The translations under genes and the position numbers were made by a program. Positions 1 to 7,532 of a stretch of 28,204 bases of DNA are shown in pieces. Positions within the stretch are counted from its first letter, which is position 1, and each line of letters begins with the position of its first letter. Under the pieces are notes generated by a model. That model was not told the origin of the DNA and made no database searches. It saw only the letters and a list, made by a program, of their open reading frames with translations. Source of the DNA: Pseudomonadota bacterium (GTDB lineage: Bacteria; Pseudomonadota; Alphaproteobacteria; Caulobacterales; Caulobacteraceae); the NCBI GenBank assembly GCA_023433585.1, contig JAEZCL010000130.1:1-28204 (forward strand), read 5' to 3'.

Positions 1-47
1 GCGCCCAGGACGATGACGTCGAAAACGGAAGGCGCCGACGCACTCAT
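1..47 (-). CDS. FAD/NAD(P)-dependent oxidoreductase, N-terminal fragment
   Basis: Only the first 15 codons are in the window; the gene runs off the left edge. The visible N-terminus ends in DVIVLGA, the first beta strand and start of the glycine-rich Rossmann loop of FAD-dependent oxidoreductases. Its ATG overlaps the stop of the preceding [2Fe-2S] gene as ATGA, so the two are translationally coupled. In opine oxidases, hydrogen cyanide synthase and D-hydroxyproline dehydrogenase, a small [2Fe-2S] subunit is encoded directly beside such a flavoprotein. I infer the same arrangement here, but the body of the protein is not visible. Confidence 0.6.
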   Translation of the reverse strand, partial: MSASAPSVFDVIVLG

Positions 48-328
48 GAGACCGAGCGCACCTCCAGGCCGTCGCGCACCGGCAGGCGGCAGGCCTCCGT
101 GCGGCGGTCGTCCGCCAGCACCACGCATTCCTGGCACACGCCCATGAAGCACAGGGCGCCACGCGGGCCGCCGGCGCCCGGCGCCCGGCGCCTGAGTCCA
201 GCCACCCCCCCCGCCAGGAGGGCGGCGGCCACGCTTTCTCCCGCGCGCGCCTCCACGGGGACGCCGTCGAAGGTGAAGCGCAGCGGCGGGCCGCGCCGGA
301 CCCCCTTGGCGATGCGTCGAGCCGTCAT
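44..328 (-). CDS. Small (2Fe-2S)-binding oxidoreductase subunit
   Basis: A 94-residue protein with cysteines at C60, C65, C68 and C80, the C-x4-C-x2-C-x11-C pattern of plant-type [2Fe-2S] ferredoxin domains. The N-terminal half (residues about 15-45) has the matching beta-grasp pattern, with a DGVPVEARAGESV stretch. Size and pattern match the gamma subunits of multi-subunit amine and imino-acid dehydrogenases (HcnA-like, LhpE-like), which pass electrons from the flavoprotein subunits. The ATG overlaps the stop of the DHDPS-family gene and its own stop overlaps the start of the FAD gene, both as ATGA. The cofactor is well supported; the substrate is unknown. Confidence 0.85.
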   Translation of the reverse strand: MTARRIAKGVRRGPPLRFTFDGVPVEARAGESVAAALLAGGVAGLRRRAPGAGGPRGALCFMGVCQECVVLADDRRTEACRLPVRDGLEVRSVS

Positions 329-1233
329 GCGGGGTTCAGAAGATTCAGTTCGGCCAGCGTCCGGCGCACCGTCTCCAGCGCGTCGCCGGCCAGCGGCAGG
401 ACCGGGTCGCGCGGAACGCCCGCGTCCAAGCCCTGCAGGTTCAGGGCCGCCTTGAAGGACGACGGCCAGGTGCCCGCACCCATGAGGAGTTCGTAAAGGC
501 GGGTGAGCTGGAAATGCGTCTCGCGCCAGGTCTCGTCCGGCGCGCCCCGGGCGATGTCCGTCAGCCGCCCGGCGCGCGCGCCCAGCAATTCGGGGCCCGT
601 GGCGATGAAGCCGGCCGCGCCCAGGGCCAGGCCCGGCAGGATGTAATGGCTGGGTCCGACCATGATCGCCAGGTCGTTGCGGAACCGCTCGATCAGATGA
701 GTGAGGTGGAAGAAGTCGCGGTGGGATTCCTTGATGCCGATGATCGGGGCCGCGGCCATCAGGGCCGCCAGGTCGTCCATGCTCAGCTCGATGCCTGTGC
801 GGCGCGGCGAGCTGTAGGCGACGATGGGAATGTCCGCGCCCTTGGCCAGGGCGTCGAAGCGGCGCAGCAGTTCGTCGCGCGTGGCCTTGAGGACGTAGGT
901 CTGGGGCATGACCAGGATGGCGTCGGCGCCGCCCTCGATCGCCGCCTGGGCGTAGGCGATGGTCTGGGCCGAGCCGGGGGCCGTGGCGCCGGCGATGATC
1001 CCGGCCCGCCCCTTCGCCTGATCGACGGCCAGGCGGGTGAGGCGGCGGCGCTCGTCCACGCTCAGGGTCCAGCTTTCGCCGTTGTCCCCGGCCACGCACA
1101 CCGAGGTCGCGCCATAGCCGATCAGCCGCTCCACCAGCTGCTGGAAGGCGTCCTCGCGGATCTCGCCTCCGGGTGTGAAGGGCGTGACCACGGCGGGCAC
1201 GAAGCCATGCAGATTCTGGCGGGTGAAGGACAT
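325..1233 (-). CDS. Dihydrodipicolinate synthase/N-acetylneuraminate lyase family protein
   Basis: A 302-residue class I aldolase-type TIM barrel of usual family length. Schiff-base lysine K168 lies in GIKES, and the catalytic tyrosine is Y140 in YSSPRRTG, where most members read YNxP. The usual GTTGE loop reads GDNGE at about 49-53. The ATG is preceded by AAGGAGG on the minus strand, 8 bases away. Lysine biosynthesis is unlikely: the neighbours are catabolic, and members beside [2Fe-2S]/FAD dehydrogenase subunits include 4-hydroxy-1-pyrroline-2-carboxylate deaminase (LhpC) of hydroxyproline degradation. A deaminase, dehydratase or aldolase on a keto- or imino-acid is plausible. The exact substrate cannot be read from the sequence. 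Confidence 0.88.
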   Translation of the reverse strand: MSFTRQNLHGFVPAVVTPFTPGGEIREDAFQQLVERLIGYGATSVCVAGDNGESWTLSVDERRRLTRLAVDQAKGRAGIIAGATAPGSAQTIAYAQAAIEGGADAILVMPQTYVLKATRDELLRRFDALAKGADIPIVAYSSPRRTGIELSMDDLAALMAAAPIIGIKESHRDFFHLTHLIERFRNDLAIMVGPSHYILPGLALGAAGFIATGPELLGARAGRLTDIARGAPDETWRETHFQLTRLYELLMGAGTWPSSFKAALNLQGLDAGVPRDPVLPLAGDALETVRRTLAELNLLNPA

Positions 1234-1253
1234 GGGGAGGGCCTCCTTGGAAA

Positions 1254-2150
1254 TCAGGCCAGCGCCGATCGGTCGACGCGATGGATCGAGCCGCTCTGGG
1301 CCTCGACGATGAAAAGCGCATCGCCCGTCGGCGACCACGCCACGGCGGTGGTCCACAGCCCGCCGGGCGTGTCGATGCGGGCCAGGGGGTCGCCCAGGGC
1401 GTCGAACACCCAGGCGCGGCCCGCCTGGGCGTGGGCGACCGCCAGCAGGCCGTCGGGGCTGACGGCCAGGCCGTCCGGCCCCAGCCCGCCCGAAAGCTGG
1501 ACATGGACGCCGCACATGGGCGCGCCGGGATCGGGCCAGTCCGCCAGGAAACGCCAGACGGCGTTGGCCCGCGTCACGGCCAGATAGACGAAGGCGCCGT
1601 CGGCCCCCAGGGCGATGCCGTTGGGATAGGCCAGGCCGTCCAGCACCAGGTCCGGCGCCTGAGCGCCTCGGCGCAGGCGGAAGACGCGGCCATAGGGCGC
1701 CGACAGGCTGCTGCGGCCGCTGTCGGTGAACCAGACGTCGCCGTTCCGGCTGACCGTCAGGTCGCTCAGGCCGCGGAAGGATTCGGTGTTGCTGGCCGCG
1801 CACAGGGTGGTCATGGCGCCGCTGTCCGGGTCGAAGCGGAGCAGGCCCCGGCGGTAGTCCGCCACCACGAAGGCGCCGTCGTCGAGACGGCCCAAGGCGT
1901 GGGGCTCGCCGTCATACTGATGCGCCAGGGTCATCTCGCCCGACGGGGAGACCCGGAACAGGCGGCCATAGGGCACATCGACCAGCCACAGGTCTCCCGC
2001 CGCGTCGAAACACGGGCCTTCCAGGAAGGAATGAAGCCGCTGCCCCGGCCGGGTGACGCGCACCCAGGCGGTCGGCTCCCCGGTGTAGTGGAGCGCCTCG
2101 GGCAGGCGGGCGAACGGTTCGGCGCGGATGATCCGGGGGGGCGCGATCAC
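1254..2150 (-). CDS. SMP-30/gluconolactonase/LRE family protein
   Basis: A 298-residue six-bladed beta-propeller. The family metal-site residues appear as E44 (LEGPCF), N178 (YPNGIAL) and D227 (GPDGLAVSPDG). Members hydrolyse lactones of sugar acids or act on related cyclic esters. The start is GTG at 2150, which overlaps the stop of the CoA-transferase gene as GTGA, so translation is coupled; 20 bases separate its stop from the next gene's ATG. There is no signal peptide, so it is probably cytoplasmic. In this cluster it could open a lactone intermediate, possibly downstream of the intradiol dioxygenase encoded at 6919-8210; that link is an inference. Confidence 0.87.
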   Translation of the reverse strand: MIAPPRIIRAEPFARLPEALHYTGEPTAWVRVTRPGQRLHSFLEGPCFDAAGDLWLVDVPYGRLFRVSPSGEMTLAHQYDGEPHALGRLDDGAFVVADYRRGLLRFDPDSGAMTTLCAASNTESFRGLSDLTVSRNGDVWFTDSGRSSLSAPYGRVFRLRRGAQAPDLVLDGLAYPNGIALGADGAFVYLAVTRANAVWRFLADWPDPGAPMCGVHVQLSGGLGPDGLAVSPDGLLAVAHAQAGRAWVFDALGDPLARIDTPGGLWTTAVAWSPTGDALFIVEAQSGSIHRVDRSALA

Positions 2151-3316
2151 GATACGGCCCCGTCTTCACGCAGTCGCGCGATGGCCGCGTCGTCGAAACC
2201 ATAATCGCGCAGCACCGCGTCGGTATGTTCGCCCACGCGCGGCGCGGCGCGGACGGTCCGCTCGGGGGCGTCGTCGAAACGGAACGGCAGGCCGGGGGCG
2301 TGAACGGGCGTCAGGCCGGGTTCGGCCGGCAACGGCTGGAAAAGCCGCCGTGCGGACGGGGTCCGCACAGCTTCATCCAGCGTGGCCACGCGGGCGGCGG
2401 GCACGCCGATCTCGGACAGGGCCTCCTCCCACTCCGCCGCCGTGCGTTCGAGAAGGATGGTCTGCAGCCGTTCGCGCATCGCCGGTGCGGCGTCCCACAG
2501 GCCGGGCCAGTCCTCGATGGCGGCGAAGGTCTCGTCGCCCAGCCAGGTCCACAACCGGCGGTTCTGGCGGGGGTTGAAGGCGCCCAGCATCAGATCGCCG
2601 TCCCGGGTGGAATAGCAGCCCAGCCCGGCCTCGCGCACGGGAGCCGAAGCGGGGCCTTGGTGAAGCGCGCTCGCCGCTTCGGGCGCCAGGAACGTCATGG
2701 CCACGTCGAACATGGCGCAATCTATATGGCGCCCGCGCCCCGTGCGCTCCCGTTCATAAAGCGCCGTGACCACGGCGAAGGCGGCGGCCATGCCCGTGGC
2801 GTAGTCCACCATCGAGGCGCCGGTCTTGATCGGTGCGTGGACGCCGCCCGTGCGCGCCATGATGCCGGAGGCGGCCTGGATCGTATTGTCATAGGCGCGC
2901 GGATGTTCGCCGTCCTGCCCGAAGCCGCTGATGGAGCAGCAGATCAGGCGCGGGTTCGCCGCCCGCAGGACATCAAGGTCCAGCCCCAGCGCGGCCATGG
3001 CGCCGGGACGATAGTTCTCGACCAGGACATCGGCCCGCGCCGCCAGCGCCTTCAGCACGGCGCGCCCCTCAGGCGCCTTGAGGTTCAGGGCCAGGGCCCG
3101 CTTGCCGCCGCCCTGAGTCTGGTAATTGACGCCCAGACCGCGCGCCGCCAGTTCGGGATCGCTCCCGCGTCCTCGCGCCGTGTCCGGATCGTCGGGCGCC
3201 TCGATCTTCACCACGTCGGCGCCCAGCAGCGCCAGCTGATAGGCGCAGTAGGGACCCGCCAGGACGTGGGTCATGTCCAGAACCCGAACACCGCTGAGGC
3301 TGGCCGCGACCGTCAT
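2147..3316 (-). CDS. CaiB/BaiF family (class III) CoA-transferase
   Basis: A 389-residue family III CoA-transferase, close to the usual 380-430. The N-terminal Rossmann part has LDMTHVLAGPYCAYQLALLGADVVKIE, with the conserved GADVVKIE strand. The catalytic aspartate that forms the glutamyl/aspartyl-CoA anhydride is D171 in MVDYATG. The enzyme moves CoA between carboxylic acids, here probably activating a pathway acid for cleavage. It is the first gene of the leftward operon and follows a 370-base divergent regulatory region. No strong Shine-Dalgarno sequence precedes the ATG. The donor and acceptor acids are unknown. Confidence 0.9.
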   Translation of the reverse strand: MTVAASLSGVRVLDMTHVLAGPYCAYQLALLGADVVKIEAPDDPDTARGRGSDPELAARGLGVNYQTQGGGKRALALNLKAPEGRAVLKALAARADVLVENYRPGAMAALGLDLDVLRAANPRLICCSISGFGQDGEHPRAYDNTIQAASGIMARTGGVHAPIKTGASMVDYATGMAAAFAVVTALYERERTGRGRHIDCAMFDVAMTFLAPEAASALHQGPASAPVREAGLGCYSTRDGDLMLGAFNPRQNRRLWTWLGDETFAAIEDWPGLWDAAPAMRERLQTILLERTAAEWEEALSEIGVPAARVATLDEAVRTPSARRLFQPLPAEPGLTPVHAPGLPFRFDDAPERTVRAAPRVGEHTDAVLRDYGFDDAAIARLREDGAVS

Positions 3317-3371
3317 GTCGTTTCAGTTATCGCCTTTCAAAATTCTGCGCCACCGAATTATTTCTCATTTC

Positions 3372-3383
3372 AAACATATGTTT
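3372..3383. promoter_or_regulatory. 12-base perfect palindrome, candidate operator
   Basis: AAACATATGTTT is self-complementary over 12 bases inside the AT-rich part of the divergent intergenic region. Its position suits an operator controlling the CoA-transferase operon. The regulator is not known; the nearby IclR-type protein is the obvious candidate. It does not match the quasi-palindrome at 6824-6838 closely. Confidence 0.3.
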
Positions 3384-3596
3384 TAATAGTTGTCACGCCG
3401 GGCCGGACGATCTCCTGCACCTGCTCTGGGCGAACAGCAGTTGTCGAGATGGCGCGCCCGCGCTGGCCCAGGCAGGGATAAAGGCTGTAAAACTCGTGTT
3501 TATGCGGGACTTTTTTGATTGCGAGAGGGAAAATGAAGAGCCGCTCGTATCCTTGATTCAGGGTCCCGGTCCTTGATCGGCGCTCCGAAATTCGCC

Positions 3597-3642
3597 ACGA
3601 AACGCAAAGGGAGCAGAGTTTCCTTTGCGCCAATTCGTTTTT
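3597..3642 (+). terminator. Terminator-like hairpin (possible attenuator) in aminotransferase leader
   Basis: Arms CGCAAAGG (3603-3610) and CCTTTGCG (3622-3629) pair perfectly over 8 bases. An outer ACGAA/TTCGT pairing (3597-3601 with 3634-3638) would extend the stem imperfectly to the edge of a TTTTT run at 3638-3642. The structure lies about 45 bases upstream of the aminotransferase ATG, where an intrinsic terminator would act as an attenuator. Alternatively it is a protein-binding inverted repeat. Confidence 0.35.
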
Positions 3643-3686
3643 CTGGCTAAACCGCTTTCAGGTTTGTTTTTGAAGATTTGAGTTTG

Positions 3687-5033
3687 ATGAGCGCCGTCTT
3701 CCACCGAAACCTACGCCTCACCCCGCCCGCCGCCGTCAGGGGGGGAGGGTGCTATCTTCATGACGCGGAGGGGCGCGCCTATCTGGACGCATCGGGCGGC
3801 GCGGCCGTCTCGTGTCTGGGCCACAGCCATCCGCGCGTGATCCAGGCCGTTCAGGAGCAGGTGGCGCGCCTGGCTTTCGCGCACACCTCCTTTTTCACCA
3901 ATGAGCCCGCCGAAGAGCTGGCGCGGCGGCTGATCGAGATTGCGCCGCCCGGGTTCGGACAGGGCCGCGTCATGTTCCTGGGCAGCGGTTCGGAGGCGGT
4001 CGAGGCCGCGCTGAAATTGACCCGGCAATATTTCATCGAGATCGGTCAGCCGCAGCGCACACATTATATAGCGCGCCGCATGAGCTATCACGGCAACTCG
4101 CTGGGCGCCCTGTCCATCGGCGGGCACGCCGCGCGCCGCGCCGTCTATGAACCGCTGCTGATGAAGTCCTCCTTCGTTTCGCCCTGCCACCCTTATCGGG
4201 GCAAGCAGGAAGGTGAGACGGACGACGCCTACGGGGACCGTCTGGCGATCGAGCTGGACCAGCTGATCCAGCGCCTGGGTCCCGAGACGGTGGCCGCCTT
4301 CGTGCTTGAACCCGTTTCCGGCGCGACCCTGGGCTCAGCGCCGCCGGTCGAGGGCTACATGCGCAAGGTGCGGGCGGTGTGCGACCGCTACGGCGTCCTG
4401 ATGATCGCCGACGAGGTCATGTGCGGCATGGGCCGGACCGGGGACTATTTCGTGTCGGCTCGGGAAGGCGTGACGCCGGACATCATCACCCTGGCCAAGG
4501 GTCTGGGCGCCGGCTACCAGCCCATCGGCGCGGCCCTGGCCGGCGAAAAGGTGGTGTCGGCCGTGCAGGCGGGAACGGGCCTGCTGGCCAACGGCCACAC
4601 CTATATGAGCCACGCCGTCGTCTGCGCCGCCAGCCTGGCCGTCCTGAACGTCATGCGCGACGAGGATCTGCTGGCCCGTGTCCGCGTGCTCGGCGAGGAG
4701 CTGGAACAAGCGCTCAAGGCCGCGTTCGGCGAGCACCCGCATGTCGGCGACATTCGCGGCCGCGGCCTGTTCTGGAGCATCGAACTGGTTGCGGATCGCC
4801 GGACCAAGGCGACCTTCCCCAAGGAGAACAGGGTGGCGCAACGCATCAAGGAACGCGCCCAGAGCCTGGGCCTGATCTGTTATCCCGGTTCGGGGGGCGT
4901 GGACGGCCAGACCGGGGATCATATCCTGCTGGCGCCGCCCTTCGTGGCCGGATCGGCCCAGATCGAGGAAGCCGTGTCCAAGCTTTCGGACGCCCTCGGC
5001 CATGAACTGCCTCTCGAACGTCTGGCGAGCTGA
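3687..5033 (+). CDS. Class III PLP-dependent aminotransferase (aspartate aminotransferase family)
   Basis: A 448-residue fold-type I aminotransferase of normal class III length. The PLP lysine is K271 in TLAKGLGAGYQPIGA, the cofactor-contacting aspartate is D242 in IADEVMCGMGRTG, and the phosphate-binding GSGSEAVEAALKL lies at 99-111. Class III enzymes transaminate amino groups on omega, beta or gamma carbons (for example beta-alanine or 4-aminobutyrate) to pyruvate or 2-oxoglutarate. The stop lies 3 bases before the BKACE gene, so the pair is an operon: transamination of a beta-amino acid would give the beta-keto acid BKACE needs. The in-frame TTG codons at 3678 and 3684 are less likely starts than ATG at 3687. 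The Shine-Dalgarno sequence is weak. Confidence 0.92.
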   Translation: MSAVFHRNLRLTPPAAVRGGGCYLHDAEGRAYLDASGGAAVSCLGHSHPRVIQAVQEQVARLAFAHTSFFTNEPAEELARRLIEIAPPGFGQGRVMFLGSGSEAVEAALKLTRQYFIEIGQPQRTHYIARRMSYHGNSLGALSIGGHAARRAVYEPLLMKSSFVSPCHPYRGKQEGETDDAYGDRLAIELDQLIQRLGPETVAAFVLEPVSGATLGSAPPVEGYMRKVRAVCDRYGVLMIADEVMCGMGRTGDYFVSAREGVTPDIITLAKGLGAGYQPIGAALAGEKVVSAVQAGTGLLANGHTYMSHAVVCAASLAVLNVMRDEDLLARVRVLGEELEQALKAAFGEHPHVGDIRGRGLFWSIELVADRRTKATFPKENRVAQRIKERAQSLGLICYPGSGGVDGQTGDHILLAPPFVAGSAQIEEAVSKLSDALGHELPLERLAS

Positions 5034-5036
5034 CCC

Positions 5037-5918
5037 ATGGGACGCAAGACCATCCTGACCTGCGCGGTCACCGGCAACATCACCACCCGCGACCAGCATC
5101 CGGGGCTGCCCGTCACCCCGGCCGAAATCGCCCAGGCGGCGGTTGAGGCGCATGCGGCCGGGGCCGCGGTGGCGCATATCCACGCCCGTGATCCGCAGAC
5201 CGGGCGCGGCACCATCAACACCGAGCTGTTCCGCGAGATCGTGGATCGCATCCGCGACGCCGGCAGCGATGTCATCATCAATCTGTCCACCGGCGAGGGC
5301 GGCCGCTTCGTTCCCGGCGACGACGAGCCCAGCGTGGCGGCGCCCGGCACGACCCTGACGCGGCCCGAAACGCGCGTGGAGCATGTGCGCGCCCTCAGCC
5401 CAGAGATCGCCACCCTGGACCTGAACACCATGTTCTCGGGCCGAGCGGTGGTCATCAACACGCCGCGCAACGTCCAGCGCATGGGCGAGATCATCTATGC
5501 CGCCGGCTCCATGCCCGAGGTCGAACTGTTCGATTCGGGGGATCTGCATCTGGCGCGTTATCTGATCGACAAGGGCGTGCTGAAGCCGCCCATGTCCTTC
5601 CAGATCGTGCTGGGGGTCCGCTTCGGCGCCCCGGCCGATCCGGCGACTCTGCATTATCTGGCCAGCCAGCTGCCCCGGGGCTTCGAGTGGGGCGCCTTCG
5701 GAATCGGGCGTCAGGCGTTCCCCATGCTGGCCCAGAGCTGGCTCCTGGGAGGGCATGTGCGCACCGGTCTGGAGGATACGGTTCACATCCGCGAAGGCGT
5801 CCTGGCCCGCGACAACGCCGAACTGGTCGAGGCGGCGGGCGGTCTGGTCGAGCGGCTGGGCGGCTCCCTGGCCACGGCGGCGGAGGCCCGGGAGATCCTG
5901 GGCCTGGCCCCGCTCTAG
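5037..5918 (+). CDS. Beta-keto acid cleavage enzyme (BKACE, DUF849 family)
   Basis: A 293-residue TIM-barrel protein of the 3-keto-5-aminohexanoate cleavage enzyme family. The zinc-binding HIH motif is H47 and H49 in AHIHARDPQTG, and the later GLEDTVHI segment carries the acidic ligand typical of the family. These enzymes condense a beta-keto acid with acetyl-CoA and release acetoacetate and a new acyl-CoA. Different members use 3-keto-5-aminohexanoate, dehydrocarnitine and other beta-keto acids. The upstream aminotransferase, 3 bases away, could supply the keto acid. Its TAG stop overlaps that of the convergent iclR gene in the shared bases CTAG. Confidence 0.92.
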   Translation: MGRKTILTCAVTGNITTRDQHPGLPVTPAEIAQAAVEAHAAGAAVAHIHARDPQTGRGTINTELFREIVDRIRDAGSDVIINLSTGEGGRFVPGDDEPSVAAPGTTLTRPETRVEHVRALSPEIATLDLNTMFSGRAVVINTPRNVQRMGEIIYAAGSMPEVELFDSGDLHLARYLIDKGVLKPPMSFQIVLGVRFGAPADPATLHYLASQLPRGFEWGAFGIGRQAFPMLAQSWLLGGHVRTGLEDTVHIREGVLARDNAELVEAAGGLVERLGGSLATAAEAREILGLAPL

Positions 5919-6727
5919 TCGCTGGTGCGCGGCATATGACCCAGGCGGCGCGAAATGCTGCGAGCGGTTTCGATCACGGCGTCCGTGTAGCCATGCCCGG
6001 TCGTGCCGAAGTCGAAAGCCGAATCCGGGCCAGAAATGTCCAGCGCCGCCACCACGGCGCCGCTCTTGTCATGAATGGGCGCCGCCACCGAACTGCCGCC
6101 GATCTCCACGATGCCGCGGCTGACCACGTGCCCCTTGGACGCCGCTTCGGCGACACGCAGCATGAGCGCCTGGATGTCACGCGGCGTATGTTCGGACAGC
6201 ATGTCGAAGGGCTGCTCTTCGTAAAGCTCCACAATCTCCCGAGGCGACAGGTTCGACAGCAGAAGCCATCCCAGCGGCGATGCGTGCGCAGGCAGGCGGC
6301 TGCCCACGTTCAGGTTGCTGAAGAAGCCGGACCGTGTCTGGACGCAGTCCAGATACAGCACGTCGTGGCCGTCCCGGATCGCCAGATGGGACGAGACGTT
6401 GGTTTCGTCCCGCAGGGCCTCCAGGTGGGGCCGCGCCACCTCGATGATGTCCTGGGAGGCCAGATAGGCGAACCCGATGTTCAGAACCCGCGCGCCCAGG
6501 CCGAATTCCTTGGATTCCGGGCTGCTTTCGAGAAAACCCATCTGTTTCAGGGTATAGGTGAGGCGGAACACCGACGAGCGCGTGAGGCCCAGCTTCTTGG
6601 CGATCGCGGTGACGCTCATGCGGCGTCGCTCCTGGGCGATCGTCTCCATGACCAGCAGGCCGCGATGCAGGCCGGGTACGAAATAGGCGTCGTGATTCTT
6701 GTGCTGCGCGGTCGGCTTGTCTGTCAT
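5915..6727 (-). CDS. IclR family transcriptional regulator
   Basis: A 270-residue protein with an N-terminal winged helix at about 17-78 (RRRMSVTAIAKKLGLTRSSV recognition region) and a C-terminal IclR effector-binding domain (about 95-260) with the family-typical VSRGIVEIGGSSVAAPI strand near the end. Members bind small aromatic or organic acids and repress or activate divergent catabolic operons. It sits between the aminotransferase/BKACE unit and the dioxygenase unit, which starts 191 bases upstream in the opposite direction. A GAGGAA motif lies about 14 bases before the ATG, slightly far. It is the probable controller of the whole island; the ligand is unknown. Confidence 0.93.
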   Translation of the reverse strand: MTDKPTAQHKNHDAYFVPGLHRGLLVMETIAQERRRMSVTAIAKKLGLTRSSVFRLTYTLKQMGFLESSPESKEFGLGARVLNIGFAYLASQDIIEVARPHLEALRDETNVSSHLAIRDGHDVLYLDCVQTRSGFFSNLNVGSRLPAHASPLGWLLLSNLSPREIVELYEEQPFDMLSEHTPRDIQALMLRVAEAASKGHVVSRGIVEIGGSSVAAPIHDKSGAVVAALDISGPDSAFDFGTTGHGYTDAVIETARSISRRLGHMPRTSD

Positions 6728-6754
6728 GACGATGGTGGCGGTTCCTCAATGGAA

Positions 6755-6774
6755 AGCCGTCCAGACGGACGGCT
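6755..6774. promoter_or_regulatory. Perfect inverted repeat upstream of iclR
   Basis: AGCCGTCC, a 4-base spacer AGAC, then GGACGGCT gives an 8-base perfect inverted repeat 28 bases before the iclR start and between the two divergent units. No T-run follows in either direction, so an operator for iclR autoregulation is likelier than a terminator. Confidence 0.35.
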
Positions 6775-6823
6775 CTCGGAAGGCGACGCGCCGCGTCGCG
6801 CTGACGAACAGTTGATGGCGGCT

Positions 6824-6838
6824 GTTTGCATGGAAAAC
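6824..6838. promoter_or_regulatory. Quasi-palindrome, candidate IclR operator for the dioxygenase unit
   Basis: GTTTGCATGGAAAAC has symmetric GTTTnC...GnAAAC arms and lies 81 bases upstream of the dioxygenase alpha-subunit ATG. Size and arm spacing resemble IclR-family operators, which are about 15-base imperfect palindromes, but no binding evidence can be seen. Confidence 0.3.
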
Positions 6839-6918
6839 AAGTCCTTCAGGACAACAAATCCTCGGACCTTGAAAGCCACGAAGGATCCAAACCTGTCCGC
6901 GCCGGAACGAGAAGCGAA

Positions 6919-7530
6919 ATGAAGAGCAAAGAAAACATCCTGCCTGCGACCGCTGAGGACACGATCGGCCCCTACTATCCTGCGGGTTTCGTCGAGGAGA
7001 GCAACGACATCAGCCGCACCCCCGGGCTGCAGGTCTATCCGCGCGGCCGCCCGATCGTGCTGGAAGGCGACATCCGCGATGTGGACGGCCAGCTGGTCGT
7101 CCCCTGCCTGGTCGAGTTCTGGCAGGCCAACGCCGACGGACGCTTCCGCGAGCCGGGGACGCTGGACGACCCCGACCTGGACCCCTGGTTCAGCGGCCAT
7201 GCGCGGCAATACTGCCACGACGGCCGGTTCCGGCTGCGCACCATCAAGCCGGGCGCCGTGGCGCCTGAGCACGCGGAGGCGGCGGGACGTGCGCCTCACA
7301 TCACCCTGACCCTGTTCTGCGACGGGATCAGCAAGGTCACGACCCAGATCTTCTTCGAGGACGAGGCGGCGAACGCCGACGATCCGCTGCTGCTGGCCGT
7401 GCCCGCCGCGCTTCGCCCGAGACTGATCGCCCGGCGCGCCGACGTGGACGACGGCGCGGACGTCTATCGCCTGGACATCATCATGCGCGGCGAGGGCGAA
7501 ACCCCCTTCTTCGACGACGTGGAGAGCTGA
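6919..7530 (+). CDS. Intradiol ring-cleavage dioxygenase, alpha (PcaG-like) subunit
   Basis: A 203-residue protein, the usual length of protocatechuate 3,4-dioxygenase alpha chains. It has the N-terminal TIGPYYP signature (15-21) and the intradiol beta-sandwich core from about 45 (LEGDIRDVDGQLV...EFWQANADGRF). As in known alpha chains the iron ligands are absent; catalysis depends on the beta subunit encoded 2 bases downstream. The segment that in classical alpha chains reads TRLYF reads TQIFF here (Q143), losing a basic residue near the substrate pocket. Start ATG 6919 fits family length and follows a GAGAAG stretch; an in-frame TTG at 6826 would add 31 non-homologous residues. Gene order alpha-beta is the reverse of usual pcaHG. 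Confidence 0.87.
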   Translation: MKSKENILPATAEDTIGPYYPAGFVEESNDISRTPGLQVYPRGRPIVLEGDIRDVDGQLVVPCLVEFWQANADGRFREPGTLDDPDLDPWFSGHARQYCHDGRFRLRTIKPGAVAPEHAEAAGRAPHITLTLFCDGISKVTTQIFFEDEAANADDPLLLAVPAALRPRLIARRADVDDGADVYRLDIIMRGEGETPFFDDVES

Positions 7531-7532
7531 CC

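Larger units (their letters stand above)
3317..3686. promoter_or_regulatory. Divergent regulatory region between CoA-transferase and aminotransferase operons
   Basis: A 370-base non-coding stretch with AT-rich islands in a GC-rich background. It must hold the promoters of two divergent operons. Visible elements are a 12-base perfect palindrome AAACATATGTTT (3372-3383), 56 bases from the CoA-transferase start, a possible seven-codon leader ORF (3533-3556), and a hairpin followed by a T-run (3597-3642) before the aminotransferase gene. I could not assign convincing -35/-10 pairs. An IclR operator here is plausible from context only. Confidence 0.5.

Noticed and set aside
3370..3633. Minus-strand ORF of 87 codons in the divergent intergenic region
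   Set aside because: No family resemblance, no ribosome binding site, and it overlaps AT-rich regulatory sequence, the palindrome and the leader hairpin. Most likely non-coding.
4335..5786. 483-codon minus-strand ORF opposite the aminotransferase/BKACE genes
   Set aside because: Low-complexity composition rich in Gly, Ala, His and Arg, and fully antisense to two well-identified genes. A typical shadow ORF in GC-rich DNA.
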